From: Thioalkalivibrio halophilus
GTDB taxonomy: Bacteria > Pseudomonadota > Gammaproteobacteria > Ectothiorhodospirales > Ectothiorhodospiraceae
Direction of reading: 5' to 3'
DNA length: 41,552 nt
Assembly (NCBI RefSeq): GCF_001995255.1
Contig: NZ_MUZR01000005.1
Span: 1 to 41,552 of the forward strand
Shown: piece by piece, positions 8,688-18,336 of the stretch
Layout: each line of letters begins with the position of its first letter
Position numbering within the stretch: position 1 is the stretch's first letter
Position numbers and translations under genes: made by a program
The notes under the pieces: generated by a model
Told to the model about the DNA's origin: nothing
Seen by the model: only the letters and a program-made list of their open reading frames with translations
Database searches by the model: none

Positions 8688-10022
8688 ATGGCCGAAACCG
8701 ATCGCGCGAAACGCCGGCGTCCCCTCGTCAGCCTGTACGAGACCATCGCCGGGGACGAGGATGCCCGTGCCTGCAAGGACATCCCCGAGGGGGCCTGCCG
8801 CGCGCAGCCACGCAATTTCGTCGTCCATCTGGTCGCCAACACGCTGTCCAAGATCGGCGACGAGCTGGCCTCCGCGCGCCTGGTCCTGGCATGGCTGCTG
8901 AGCGCGCTGGGGGCACCGGCCACGTTTGCCGGCTTCCTGGTCCCCATCCGCGAATCGGGCTCCCTGCTGCCACAGCTGTTCGTGGCCGCCTCGATCCGCC
9001 GCCGCGCCATCCGCAAGGGGTTCTGGGTGCTGGGCAGCGCGCTCTCCGGTATCGCGGTCGCGGGCATGGCCATCACCGCCCTGACCCTGGAAGGAGCAGC
9101 CGCGGGTTGGGCGATCATCGCGCTGCTGATCGTGTTCGCCCTGTCGCGCGGCATCAACTCGGTAGCGTCCAAGGACGTGCTCGGCAAGACCATCGCCAAG
9201 CAGCGCCGCGGCACGGTGATGGGCTACGCCGCCTCGGCTGCCGGCTTCTTCACCCTCGCCCTGGGCGGGTACCTGACGCTGGCCAGCCTGGACGATGCCG
9301 GTATCGGCCTGTTCGCGGCCCTGCTGGCGGCCTCGGCCGGCGCCTGGTGGATCGCGGCGGCGGTGTTCGCCCGCCTGCACGAGGATCCGGGTGCCACCGA
9401 AGGGGGCATCAACGGGTTCGGCGAAGCCCTGCGCTCGCTGCGCCTGCTGTGGAGCGATCGTGCCTTTGGTCACTTCGTGCTGACCCGGGCGCTGCTGATG
9501 AGCACCGCGCTGGCGCTGCCGTTCTACGTGCTGCTGGCCGAGGATGCGACCGAGGGGGCGCTGGCGACCCTGGGCCTGCTGATCCTCGCCAGCGGGCTCG
9601 CCTCCGCGCTCAGTGCGCCGGTGTGGGGCCGGATGTCCGACCGTTCCTCGCGCGGGGTACTGGTGCTTTCCGGCGGGCTGGCGACGCTGCTGGGCTTCGT
9701 GGTCGCCCTGGGCAGCTGGTTCGCCCCGGCCGCCTCCGGCCTGCTGGACACGGGCTGGGTGCATGCAGTGCTGTTCTTCCTGCTGGGCATCAGCCACGCC
9801 GGCGTGCGGCTGGGGCGCAAGACCTATCTGGTCGACATGGCCACACAGGAGACCCGCGCGGCCTTCACCGCGGTCAGCAACACGGTCATTGGCGTGCTGC
9901 TGCTGGTCGGGGGCCTGTTCGGCCTGCTGGCCCAGCTGGCCGGCACCGAATTCGCCATCTTCGTGCTGGCGCTGATGAGTCTGGCCGGGGCCCTGAGCGC
10001 CTGGCGCATGAAAGAGGTCTGA
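8688..10022 (+). CDS. MFS transporter
   Basis: A 444-residue major facilitator superfamily protein with about 12 hydrophobic segments after a hydrophilic 40-residue N-terminus. A loop with the RRRAIRKGFW basic turn follows the second helix, and VWGRMSDRSSRG matches the MFS loop signature between helices 8 and 9 in the second half. The start is fixed by ACAGGAGG just upstream. The substrate is unknown; this long-N-terminus type is common in Ectothiorhodospiraceae. It runs in the same direction as uup, 19 bases ahead. Confidence 0.85.
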   Translation: MAETDRAKRRRPLVSLYETIAGDEDARACKDIPEGACRAQPRNFVVHLVANTLSKIGDELASARLVLAWLLSALGAPATFAGFLVPIRESGSLLPQLFVAASIRRRAIRKGFWVLGSALSGIAVAGMAITALTLEGAAAGWAIIALLIVFALSRGINSVASKDVLGKTIAKQRRGTVMGYAASAAGFFTLALGGYLTLASLDDAGIGLFAALLAASAGAWWIAAAVFARLHEDPGATEGGINGFGEALRSLRLLWSDRAFGHFVLTRALLMSTALALPFYVLLAEDATEGALATLGLLILASGLASALSAPVWGRMSDRSSRGVLVLSGGLATLLGFVVALGSWFAPAASGLLDTGWVHAVLFFLLGISHAGVRLGRKTYLVDMATQETRAAFTAVSNTVIGVLLLVGGLFGLLAQLAGTEFAIFVLALMSLAGALSAWRMKEV

Positions 10023-10041
10023 ACATGAGAGACGCTGAACC

Positions 10042-11961
10042 ATGGCCCTGATCACCCTGCGCGACATCCACCTGGCCTATGGCATGGCTTCGCTGCTGGA
10101 CGGCACCGGCCTGAGCCTGGAGCCGGGCGAGCGGGTGGCGATCGCCGGACGCAATGGCGAGGGCAAGTCGACCCTGCTGCGCATCCTCGCCGGCGAGGTG
10201 GAGCCGGACGCCGGCGACATCACCCGCCGTGACGGGCTGACCGTCGCGTGGCTGACCCAGGAGCTGCCGCCGGGCATCGAGGGGAGCGTGTTCGACGTGG
10301 TCGCCGAAGGCCTGGGCGAGTCCGGGCGGCTGCTGGAACGCTTTCACCACCTGAGCCAGGCGGCCGCCAGCGGCGACGCCGAGGCCCTGGAGAAGATGGG
10401 ACCGGTGCAGGCGCAGCTCGACGCGATCGACGGCTGGAGCCTGCAGAACCGGGTCGAAACGACCCTGTCGCGGCTGGAGCTGGACCCCGAGGCGGAATTC
10501 GCCACCCTGTCCGGCGGGCTCCGGCGCCGGGTCTGGCTGGCCCGCGAACTGGTGCGCGACCCCGACATCCTGCTGCTGGACGAGCCCACCAACCATCTGG
10601 ACGTGGCCGCGATCCGCTGGCTCGAGGGCTTTCTGACCGGCAGCCGCATGACCGTGGTGTTCATCAGCCACGACCGCCAGTTCATGGAGAACGTGGCCAC
10701 CCGCATCCTCGAACTGGACCGCGGCCAGCTGCACGAGCACCCGCCGTCCATCGCCGCATTCCGCGAGCGTCAGGCCGAACGCCTGGAGGTGGAGGCCCGG
10801 CATCAGGCGGAATTCGACCGCAAGCTGGCGCAGGAAGAGGCCTGGATCCGCCAGGGCATCAAGGCCCGGCGCACACGCAACGAGGGCCGCGTGCGCGCAT
10901 TGCAGCAGCTGCGTCAGAAACGCGCCGAACGCCGCGAACGCGCCGGGCAGGTGCGCATGCAGCTGAGCCCGGAACAGCGCTCCGGCAAACGGGTGATCGA
11001 GGCCGAACACGCCAGTTTCGGACACTCCGGCACGCCGGTGCTGCGCGACGTGAACCTGCTGCTGCAGCGCGGCGACACCCTGGGCGTGATCGGCCCCAAC
11101 GGGGCCGGCAAGACCACCCTGCTGCGCGGCCTGCTGGGAGATCTTCCGCCACTGTCGGGCACGGTCAAGCTGGGGACCCAGCTGACCATCGCCTATTTCG
11201 ACCAGACCCGCGCCCACCTGGACGAACAGACCACGGTGCAGGATGCCGTGGGCGAGGGCCGCGAACAGGTGACGGTCAACGGCGAAACGCGCCATGTGCT
11301 GAGCTATCTGGGGGATTTCCTGTTCCCGCCGGCACGCGCCCGTCAGCCCGTCTCCGCGCTGTCCGGCGGCGAACGCAACCGCCTGTTGCTGGCGAAGCTG
11401 TTCCTGCGCCCGGCCAACCTGCTGGTGCTCGACGAACCCACCAACGACCTCGACGTGGAGACCCTGGAGCTGCTGGAGTCGCTGCTGATCGAATACAAGG
11501 GCAGCGCCATCGTGGTCACCCACGACCGCGCGTTTCTCGACAACGTGGCCACCAGCACCCTGGTGGTGCCCGGCGATGGCAGCATCGAGGAGTTCGTCGG
11601 CGGCTGGTCGGATCTGCCGGAACGCGTGACGCGGCGCCTGATCGAGGGTGACCCGGCGCCGGACTCCGGGACCGCCGCGGACGCGGCGTCCCGGGCCACG
11701 ACCCGGGCCACCCCGGCGCCCGAGCCCGCCGCTGCGGGCACGGGCTCGGGCAAGCTCTCCTACAAGGACGCCCGCGAACTGGAGGCCCTCCCGGGCCGCA
11801 TCGAGGCGCTGGAGACGGAGCAGGACTCGATCAATCAGGCCCTCTGCGACCCCGGGACCCAGCGTGACGGCGAACGCGTGCGCGAACTGCAGGCACGCCT
11901 GGCCGAAGTGGAACGCGAACTGGAGGAAGCCTACCAGCGCTGGGAACAGCTGGAATCCTGA
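10042..11961 (+). CDS. uup: ABC-F family ATPase Uup
   Basis: A 639-residue soluble protein with two ABC ATPase domains and no membrane segments. The first domain has Walker A GRNGEGKST, signature LSGGLRRR and Walker B ILLLDEPTNHLD; the second has GPNGAGKTT, LSGGERNR and LLVLDEPTNDLD. An arginine- and glutamate-rich linker lies between them. The C-terminal 80 residues form a charged coiled coil after a Pro/Ala-rich tether, the hallmark of Uup among ABC-F proteins. Uup acts on ribosomes and branched DNA intermediates and affects precise transposon excision in E. coli. Confidence 0.93.
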   Translation: MALITLRDIHLAYGMASLLDGTGLSLEPGERVAIAGRNGEGKSTLLRILAGEVEPDAGDITRRDGLTVAWLTQELPPGIEGSVFDVVAEGLGESGRLLERFHHLSQAAASGDAEALEKMGPVQAQLDAIDGWSLQNRVETTLSRLELDPEAEFATLSGGLRRRVWLARELVRDPDILLLDEPTNHLDVAAIRWLEGFLTGSRMTVVFISHDRQFMENVATRILELDRGQLHEHPPSIAAFRERQAERLEVEARHQAEFDRKLAQEEAWIRQGIKARRTRNEGRVRALQQLRQKRAERRERAGQVRMQLSPEQRSGKRVIEAEHASFGHSGTPVLRDVNLLLQRGDTLGVIGPNGAGKTTLLRGLLGDLPPLSGTVKLGTQLTIAYFDQTRAHLDEQTTVQDAVGEGREQVTVNGETRHVLSYLGDFLFPPARARQPVSALSGGERNRLLLAKLFLRPANLLVLDEPTNDLDVETLELLESLLIEYKGSAIVVTHDRAFLDNVATSTLVVPGDGSIEEFVGGWSDLPERVTRRLIEGDPAPDSGTAADAASRATTRATPAPEPAAAGTGSGKLSYKDARELEALPGRIEALETEQDSINQALCDPGTQRDGERVRELQARLAEVERELEEAYQRWEQLES

Positions 11962-12048
11962 AGCCTTCGCCCGCGTCTTTCCTCCCTGAGCGCCGGGCCG
12001 AGGCATCCGCTGCCCGGCCCCGGCAACCGATGCCCGCCAACAAAATAC

Positions 12049-12075
12049 TCAACTCCGGGGCACCTTTGCCGTAAC
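12049..12075 (+). promoter_or_regulatory. candidate FliA (sigma28) promoter upstream of the chemoreceptor
   Basis: TCAACTCC at 12049-12056, an 11-base spacer, then GCCGTAAC at 12068-12075. The FliA consensus is TCAAGTTT or TAAAGTTT, 11 bases, then GCCGATAA, so the TCAA and GCCG cores and the spacing fit. It lies 98 bases before a chemoreceptor gene, a usual FliA target. The rest of the 212-base gap holds a perfect palindrome GACCCGCGGGTC near 12092-12103 and the GGAGGAGC ribosome-binding site. Confidence 0.45.
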
Positions 12076-12173
12076 AGCAGGAGAAACGACACGACCCGCG
12101 GGTCACCCTTTTCGTGTACGCCCGTACGCGGTGGTAGCAAGCGCCCGCAGAGGCGCCGGCGGAGGAGCAACTC

Positions 12174-14189
12174 ATGCTGGACAAGTTTTCGATCCGCGGA
12201 CTGCTGACGGCCGGCTTCGGCCTGGTGGTCCTGATCCTCGTCATCAACTCGGTCATGGCCCTGCATGCGCTGCAGACCGGCGCCCGGGACGTACAGAATC
12301 TGACCGGAGAAGACTACCCGGCCGTCGCCCGGGTCAACGAAGTCCAGCAGCGGCTGCAGGAAAGCGCGGCCTTCCTGGGCTTCTACCTGATGAGCGACGA
12401 GCAGGGCCACCATGACGCCTGGCTGGAATCCATGGACGCCCTGCAGACCGCGGCACGGGAGCTCAACAACGACCCGGTGGTGGCGGCCGACCGCGACATG
12501 GCCCGCTCGGCCGAAGCGGTCCGCGAACACGTCGACCGCTTTCACGGCCACGTCGACCGTCTGACCGAACTGGCCACCGACGACGCCGCCAACATGCCCG
12601 CGCTGGACATCGCCAACCAGCGGGCCAATCCCGCGACCCGCGCCATGGCGCAGCAGGCGTCCACGATGATCGACGCCGAGAACAACCTGCCGGAGTTCCA
12701 GCGTTCCTGGGAGCGTCTGGACCAGTTCCACGACCTGCGCATGAACGCGCTGCAAATCACTTCGAACCTGCGCGGTTTCCTCGCCTTCCGCGAAGACGCC
12801 TTCGTGCAGAACGTGAATCTCTATCGCGGCCAGCTGGAAAGCATCGTGGAGGATCTCGAAGGGCAATCCGCCACCCTGGACTTCGAACAGGAAATCGCGC
12901 TGGAAGATTTCGCCGGATCGCTGGAGACCCTGCGGGGCGCACTGGACGACATCTTCGAGGTCCACGGCTCGCCCGAGGCATTCCAGGATGCCGACATGAT
13001 CCGCACCGAAATCGGCCCGCTGCTGATGGAAGCCCGCGGGGAACTGGAAGGGCTCAGCGAGGCCATCACCCGGCGTGCGGAGACCCGGGCCGGCGAACTG
13101 ACCACCACCATGCGCAACACGCAGGTGGCGCAGATGGTGCTGGCCATCGCCGGCATCATCCTCGGACTGGCCGGCGCGGCCACCATCATCATCACCATCC
13201 GCCGGGCCATGAACCGCTCGTCCACCGCGCTGGAGGAGATCGCCGACGGCGACGGCGATCTGACCCGCCGGCTGGAGGAGCACGGGCTGAAGGAGACCGC
13301 CGCCCTGGGGCGCGCGTTCAACCGCTTCACCGACAAGATCGCCGGGGCCGTGGGCAAGGCCCGCAACAGTACCGAGACCCTGCGGACGGCGACCGAGAAC
13401 CTGGGCCAGGAAGCCTACGGCGCCCGCGAAGCGGTGTCGCGCCAGCGCGACGAGACCGAACGCGTGGCCACGGCCATCAACGAGCTGCAGAGCAGCGCCG
13501 AGGAGATCGCCCGCAACACCGACGCCACCTCGAAGTCGGGTCAGGAGGCCGGTGACGCCGTCCACCAGGGCATGCAAGTCATGGAGCGCAACGTGGCCTC
13601 GATGTCCTCCCTGCTGGGCACCGTGGAACAGGCTGCCGACACGGTCTCGAACCTGGGCGAGGATTCGCGCCAGATCGGCACCATCCTCGAGGTGATCCGC
13701 GGGGTGGCCGAGCAGACCAACCTGCTGGCGCTGAACGCCGCGATCGAGGCGGCCCGCGCCGGCGAACATGGCCGCGGCTTCGCGGTGGTCGCCGACGAGG
13801 TGCGCAAGCTCGCCACCCGTACCCAGGAGTCCACCGACGAGATCGAGGGCATGATCTCGCGGCTGCAGAGCGCCACCAATAACGCGGTCTCGGTGATGAA
13901 GAAGGGCCAGGAAGAGGCCGAGACCACCATGGAGCACACCGCCGAAGTGAACGGCGCGCTGCAGCAGATCCGCCAGTCGGTGGACAACATCTCGGAGATG
14001 ACGGATCAGATCGCCGTCGCGGCGCGCGAGCAGACCACGGTGGTCGAGGACATCAACCGCACCATCGTGCAGATCTCCGACGGCGCCGACCAGTCCGCCG
14101 AGACCGCCGACCGCGTCAGCGCGGCCTCCGACGAGCTCAAGCAGGTGGAAAGCGAGATCCAGCGCGCCCTGGCGCAGTTCCGTCTCTGA
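12174..14189 (+). CDS. methyl-accepting chemotaxis protein
   Basis: A 671-residue transmembrane chemoreceptor. Transmembrane helix 1 is at about residues 10-30 ([20 protein letters not shown]) and helix 2 at about 321-343. They flank a periplasmic, all-helical sensor of roughly 285 residues without cysteines, the size of a bimodular helical (HBM-like) sensor rather than a simple four-helix bundle. A HAMP domain follows (about 343-397), then the signalling hairpin with the conserved tip [20 protein letters not shown] near residue 510. No CheR-docking pentapeptide is present at the C-terminus. It sits alone, with a candidate FliA promoter. Confidence 0.93.
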   Translation: MLDKFSIRGLLTAGFGLVVLILVINSVMALHALQTGARDVQNLTGEDYPAVARVNEVQQRLQESAAFLGFYLMSDEQGHHDAWLESMDALQTAARELNNDPVVAADRDMARSAEAVREHVDRFHGHVDRLTELATDDAANMPALDIANQRANPATRAMAQQASTMIDAENNLPEFQRSWERLDQFHDLRMNALQITSNLRGFLAFREDAFVQNVNLYRGQLESIVEDLEGQSATLDFEQEIALEDFAGSLETLRGALDDIFEVHGSPEAFQDADMIRTEIGPLLMEARGELEGLSEAITRRAETRAGELTTTMRNTQVAQMVLAIAGIILGLAGAATIIITIRRAMNRSSTALEEIADGDGDLTRRLEEHGLKETAALGRAFNRFTDKIAGAVGKARNSTETLRTATENLGQEAYGAREAVSRQRDETERVATAINELQSSAEEIARNTDATSKSGQEAGDAVHQGMQVMERNVASMSSLLGTVEQAADTVSNLGEDSRQIGTILEVIRGVAEQTNLLALNAAIEAARAGEHGRGFAVVADEVRKLATRTQESTDEIEGMISRLQSATNNAVSVMKKGQEEAETTMEHTAEVNGALQQIRQSVDNISEMTDQIAVAAREQTTVVEDINRTIVQISDGADQSAETADRVSAASDELKQVESEIQRALAQFRL

Positions 14190-14208
14190 ACGCCGGCCCC
14201 GGGGTAGC

Positions 14209-14242
14209 CGGGTCCGCCGCCGGGGCTGCCCGCGCGGACCCG
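14209..14242. repeat. hairpin after the chemoreceptor gene
   Basis: A perfect 9-base inverted repeat (CGGGTCCGC and GCGGACCCG) with a 16-base loop lies 20 bases after the chemoreceptor stop codon. There is no T run, so it would not be a classical intrinsic terminator; it could protect the mRNA 3' end. Confidence 0.5.
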
Positions 14243-14301
14243 AAACCGCTGCCCCGGGCGGTGCATTGTTCCCCGTCACGCCCCCGTGGCAGTCTTGTTC
14301 G

Positions 14302-15054
14302 ATGCTGAACCTGCGACGCCCGGCACCCCCGACGGATCCCGCGGCCGATCGCGAACGCTTCCGGCGCGCGCTGCTGTGGCCCTTCGTCGGGGTGATGGCC
14401 CTGGTCCTGATCCACGCCCTGCAGGAACTGCTGGGCGCGGATTTCTCGCGTCTGGGCATCCTGCCGCGCGACGGCGTCGGCGCGCTGGGGATCTTCACCT
14501 CGCCCCTGATCCACGGATCCTGGGGGCACCTGATGGCCAACGCCCCCACCCTGTGGGTGCTGGGCATCCTCACGCTCTACGGCTTCCCGCAGGCCACGCG
14601 CACCGCGGTCCCGCTGATCTGGATCATGGGCGGGCTGGGGGTCTGGCTGTTCGCCCGCGAGGGCCTGCACATCGGCGCCAGCGGCCTGACCCACGGCCTG
14701 ATGTTCTTTGCCGTGGTCATCGGCATCCGCCGCCGCGATGCGCTGTCCATCGCGCTGACGATCATCGTGCTGTTCCTCTACGGCAGCATGTTCTGGGGGG
14801 TGTTCCCGACCACCCCCGGGGTGTCGTTCGAGGCGCACCTGTTCGGCGGCACCGTGGGTGCGGTCTGCGGGTGGTTCCTTTATCGCCGTGACGCGTTCCC
14901 GGCGGTGCAGCGCTATGCCTGGGAAGAAGACCCCGACGACCCCACCGACGCGGAGACCCTGCGCAAGATCGAGCAGGGCCGCCTGGACGAGATCGAACCG
15001 CCCCGTCCCCGCGACGAGCACGGCCCCGACGACCCGCCCGACCGTCGGGATTAA
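14302..15054 (+). CDS. rhomboid-family intramembrane serine protease
   Basis: A 250-residue membrane protein with about six hydrophobic helices. The rhomboid dyad is visible: Ser127 in HIGASGLTHGL and His179 in FEAHLFGGTVG. The HGSWGHLMAN segment (His and Asn of the oxyanion region, residues 71-80) is also present. The C-terminal tail is highly charged (Asp/Pro/Arg) and cytoplasmic. ATG 14302 is preferred to a TTG 36 bases upstream because it gives the usual short N-terminus. The gene converges with the TonB receptor; the two stop codons share the palindromic TTAA at 15051-15054. Confidence 0.88.
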   Translation: MLNLRRPAPPTDPAADRERFRRALLWPFVGVMALVLIHALQELLGADFSRLGILPRDGVGALGIFTSPLIHGSWGHLMANAPTLWVLGILTLYGFPQATRTAVPLIWIMGGLGVWLFAREGLHIGASGLTHGLMFFAVVIGIRRRDALSIALTIIVLFLYGSMFWGVFPTTPGVSFEAHLFGGTVGAVCGWFLYRRDAFPAVQRYAWEEDPDDPTDAETLRKIEQGRLDEIEPPRPRDEHGPDDPPDRRD

Positions 15055-17216
15055 TCCCCGAAGGTCACCCGCAGACCCGCGCGCAGGGTCAGCCCCGGGG
15101 CGGGTTCGTAATGCCGTCCGAAGTTTGCGTTGATACGCACGTTGTCGATGTTGTCGGCATCCAGAAGGTTGTCCGCACCGACGAAGGTCTCGATGTTCGC
15201 GCCGTTGCGCGTCCACTCGCGCCCGGCCCGCAGGTTGACCGTGGTCTGCGAGCCGACACGCTCGTCGTTGGCGTCGTCGGCGTAACGCGCCCCGGCGTGC
15301 AGCGCATCCACGGTGACGAACCAGGGACCCTCGCGCCAGTCGGCCTCCAGGAACAGCTGTTCGCGCGGCAGTCCGGGCAGCCGATTGCCGTCGTGGCGCA
15401 CGCCGTCGACGTCTTCGTATTTTCGAAAGCGGAAATGATTGAGGGTGAAGGCGCTGCTCAGGGTCCATTGCGGCGTCGCCTGCCAGTCCAGCGCCAGCTC
15501 CAGCCCGTCGCGCGCGGTGCGACCGGCATTGGTGTAGAAGTCCCGGTCCCCTTCGCCCTCGATCTGGAAGGGCGTGATCTCGTCGCGCACCCGCGTGCTC
15601 CAGAGCACCGCCTCCCAGCCGAACGCACCCTGTTCCCCGCGCCAGCCCAGTTCCAGGCTGCGAGCCTTCTGCGGTTCCAGGTCCGGGTTGAAACCGCCCC
15701 TGGAACCGTCCCCTTCGGGATTGGCAAATTCCGTGAAGGTCGGGGTCTCGAAATTGGTGGCCACGTTCACCCACGCCCGCTGTCCCGGGCGGAAATGCCA
15801 CACCAGCCCCGCCATCAGGCTCTCCTCGCGGAAGGTGCGCCCATCCGAACGATCCGGCTCGCCGACCTCCTCGGAAAAGTCATCATCGATGCTGAAACGA
15901 ATACGATCGTGGCGCGCCCCCAGCACCAGGTTCCAGTCCTCGCCCAGCAGGGTATCGGTATGCAGGAAGGCGCCACGCGTACGGGCACGTTCGGTCTGTT
16001 CCAGGGCAAGGTTGGTGACGGGATCATTCGGGTCCGCGGAACAACCGGGAGCCTCGTCATCTTCCTCGGGATCACGGTCGAACAGCTGTCCGGCGGAACA
16101 GCGTCGCGTCCGCTCGTCGCGCTGTTCCTCCAGATCCACGCCCGCCAGCCAGCGCGTCGGCCCGAGATCGCCCTCCAGCTGGGCATTCAGCCCGTAGAAG
16201 TCCCGCTCGTAGGCCACCCGGCTCGACCCCGGGAACGGCAGCTGCTGGTCGTAGTCGCGCTGCGTCCAGAATCCGCCGACGCGCAGATCCAGCTCACCCA
16301 CCGGCTGCTCCCAGCGCAGCCCGGCGGTCAGCTGTTCGGCCTCCTGGGTCGCATCCAGCGACTCGGCGTTCGGGGCGGCCTGGCGCCGGTTCGCGCGCAG
16401 CTCGTCGCGGGTCAGCCCGCCCGGGTCGTCGGTGCGCGGGGCGTCCAGGTAGCGCAGGTGGGCACGCAGCGTGCCGTCGCCCAGTTCGCTTGCCGTATGC
16501 AGGCGCAGATAGCGCTTTTCCGCCCGCGACTGGTCCCGATAACCATCCATGCGGAAATCGTGCGCGGTCAGCGAGTAGCGGTGTTCGCCGAGATCCGCCT
16601 CGCTGGTCGCCTCCAGCCGGCGGAAACCGTGCGAGCCCGCCAGCACCCCGCCGCCATGCCCGCGGGGCTCGCTGCCGTCACGGGTGCGGATCGAGATCAC
16701 CCCGCCCGAGGCATTGCCGTACAGCGCCGCGCTTGGCCCGCGCAGCACCTCGATGTCGCGGATGTTCAGCAGGTCGATCGCATCCACCTGCGACTGCCCG
16801 TCCGGCGTGGTCTCGGGGATCCCGTCCTGCAGGATGCGCAGCCCGCGCACGCCGAACGGAGCGCGGGAACCGAACCCGCGGATGGAGATGCGCACATCCT
16901 GCGCGAAGTTGTGGCGGTTCTGCGCGAACACCCCCGGAACGCGATTCAGGGCCTCGTCCAGCTGCAGCCCCTGGCGCCCCTCGGTGGCCTGACGCCCGTC
17001 CACCCGGCTGACCGAGGCCGGCAGCTCCGCCAGCGGCGTCGTCAGCCGCGGCGCCGACACCTCCACCGGATCCAGCACCGGCACATCGTCGCCGGCCGCG
17101 GCCGCCGGGACCGCCAGACCGGACACACCCAGGGCCGGCAACATCAGAAAAAACAAACGCGCCATCGGGCCGGCCCCCATGACTTCGGCGAGGCCCCGCA
17201 CCGTGCTCTCCGTCAT
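15051..17216 (-). CDS. TonB-dependent outer membrane receptor
   Basis: A 721-residue receptor. The signal peptide (MARLFFLMLPALGVSGLAVP, cleaved after AAAA) is preceded by a short N-terminal extension. The plug domain begins around VLDPVEVSAPR and has the conserved RISIRGFGSRAPFGVRG and EVLRGPSAALYGNASGGVI motifs, followed by a 22-strand-type barrel. The start at 17216 is set by GGAGG 7 bases upstream; a GTG at 17297 overlapping the upstream stop codon is a less likely alternative. The general architecture resembles the ferric-chelate (FecA/PfeA-like) group, but the ligand is unknown. It follows the secreted hydrolase-like gene on the same strand. Confidence 0.9.
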   Translation of the reverse strand: MTESTVRGLAEVMGAGPMARLFFLMLPALGVSGLAVPAAAAGDDVPVLDPVEVSAPRLTTPLAELPASVSRVDGRQATEGRQGLQLDEALNRVPGVFAQNRHNFAQDVRISIRGFGSRAPFGVRGLRILQDGIPETTPDGQSQVDAIDLLNIRDIEVLRGPSAALYGNASGGVISIRTRDGSEPRGHGGGVLAGSHGFRRLEATSEADLGEHRYSLTAHDFRMDGYRDQSRAEKRYLRLHTASELGDGTLRAHLRYLDAPRTDDPGGLTRDELRANRRQAAPNAESLDATQEAEQLTAGLRWEQPVGELDLRVGGFWTQRDYDQQLPFPGSSRVAYERDFYGLNAQLEGDLGPTRWLAGVDLEEQRDERTRRCSAGQLFDRDPEEDDEAPGCSADPNDPVTNLALEQTERARTRGAFLHTDTLLGEDWNLVLGARHDRIRFSIDDDFSEEVGEPDRSDGRTFREESLMAGLVWHFRPGQRAWVNVATNFETPTFTEFANPEGDGSRGGFNPDLEPQKARSLELGWRGEQGAFGWEAVLWSTRVRDEITPFQIEGEGDRDFYTNAGRTARDGLELALDWQATPQWTLSSAFTLNHFRFRKYEDVDGVRHDGNRLPGLPREQLFLEADWREGPWFVTVDALHAGARYADDANDERVGSQTTVNLRAGREWTRNGANIETFVGADNLLDADNIDNVRINANFGRHYEPAPGLTLRAGLRVTFGD

Positions 17217-17293
17217 CGCCGCGCCTCCAGAATCACGCGTCAGCCACACCGACCCGGAACGCCTCTCACGGAGCAGGACATTCCCCGCTGCGC

Positions 17294-18175
17294 TCACTCT
17301 TTGCGCAGGTGCTCGTTGACGAAGCGGGTCACGCGGACCATGGCATCGCGCGCAGCCAGGTCATCGGCAAAGGTGCGGTTGTCGCCGTTGCGGAAGTCGA
17401 AGCCGCGACCCACACCCGGGTATTCGATCCACGTGACGTCGCCACCACGATCCTTGAGCCCGTCGGCGGCCATCTTCGCCGTACGGTGGCGCTGGTACTG
17501 CTCCTCGTCGCCGATCAGGATCATCACCGGGATCTCCAGCTGATTGAATTCGCTGGCATAGCGATACACCTGGTGGGGTTCGCCCAGGTTGGGGTCCTGC
17601 ACATGCGGGTAATAGCCCGCCCAGCAGGCCACGTCGTCCACCTGGCGTTCATGGGTCACCGCGACCTTGAGGGTCTTGTACCCGCCCCGGGTGATCGACA
17701 CCAGGCAGGCGCGGTCGCCGAGGATGTCTTCCCGCGCGAGCAGCTCGTCCAGACCGCGGTCCAGATCCCCTTCCAGTTCGTAGTCGTGATCCAGCGGGTG
17801 GGTCTCGATGAAACGACCGGTATAGAGGTCCGGCGCCAGCACCACGAATCCGCGTGCGGCGAGGCGTTTCACGTGCAGCTCGGCCAGATGGTCCAGCCCG
17901 CGCCGCCCGTGCGACCACAGGATGGCCGGATAGTCCTCGCCGTCGGCCGGGCGCGCGACCATCGCCGGAACGATCACGTCGTCACGCTCGTATTCCAGGC
18001 GTTCGACCTCGACCTCGTAGTTCTCGATGTCGGGATTCAGCTGGCCTTCCTGCCACCAGCCATCGTCCCACCACCACTGGCCGTCGCCGGTCTGCGCCTC
18101 GTCGGCCGCGAGCGGCCCCGCCATCATGCCGGCCAGAAACGCGCCCGCGATACCCCGTACCATCGCTCCCTTCAT
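17294..18175 (-). CDS. secreted dienelactone-hydrolase-fold protein, catalytic residues substituted
   Basis: A 293-residue alpha/beta-hydrolase of the dienelactone hydrolase family with a Sec signal peptide (residues 1-25, ending LAADEA) and a tryptophan-rich segment (WWWDDGWWQEG) just after it. The fold landmarks AILWSHGRRG and GFVVLAPDLYTGRF are intact. The nucleophile elbow, however, reads SITRGG, with Thr162 where Ser or Cys is expected, and the histidine position reads GVGRGFDF, with Arg257 instead of His. ATG 18175 has GGGGAAG just upstream. It precedes the TonB receptor gene and is probably co-transcribed. It is best seen as a possible periplasmic binding or pseudo-enzyme. Confidence 0.8.
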   Translation of the reverse strand: MKGAMVRGIAGAFLAGMMAGPLAADEAQTGDGQWWWDDGWWQEGQLNPDIENYEVEVERLEYERDDVIVPAMVARPADGEDYPAILWSHGRRGLDHLAELHVKRLAARGFVVLAPDLYTGRFIETHPLDHDYELEGDLDRGLDELLAREDILGDRACLVSITRGGYKTLKVAVTHERQVDDVACWAGYYPHVQDPNLGEPHQVYRYASEFNQLEIPVMILIGDEEQYQRHRTAKMAADGLKDRGGDVTWIEYPGVGRGFDFRNGDNRTFADDLAARDAMVRVTRFVNEHLRKE

Positions 18176-18265
18176 GCTCTTCCCCCGCTGGTTGCAGCTC
18201 ATGGTTCACTTTGCATCGAAAGATAGACGCAACGGACCGCCTTCGCCGTCCATGACGCCCGACCC

Positions 18266-18294
18266 TTGCGCCCGGGCCCGGTATCCGCTAGTAT
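18266..18294 (+). promoter_or_regulatory. sigma70 promoter for rpmB-rpmG
   Basis: TTGCGC at 18266-18271 and TAGTAT at 18289-18294 are 17 bases apart, 42 bases before the rpmB ATG at 18337. Confidence 0.55.
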
Positions 18295-18336
18295 CCGCGA
18301 TCTTTCGTCCCGACCCGAACATCTGGAGTAGCCCCG

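Noticed and set aside
9886-12006. Long minus-strand frame opposite uup
   Set aside because: A shadow of uup: low-complexity composition, no ribosome-binding site, no motifs.
14209-14242. Hairpin after the chemoreceptor considered as an intrinsic terminator
   Set aside because: No T run follows the stem, so it was listed only as a hairpin.
11931-14573. Very long open frame on the minus strand opposite the chemoreceptor gene
   Set aside because: It mirrors the chemoreceptor codons in GC-rich DNA, has no family motif and is Arg/Gly/His-rich. The plus-strand gene is unmistakable.
17217-17297. Longer TonB receptor starting at GTG 17297
   Set aside because: The ATG at 17216 has a strong GGAGG site and leads sooner to the signal peptide; the extension is rich in Arg and not typical.
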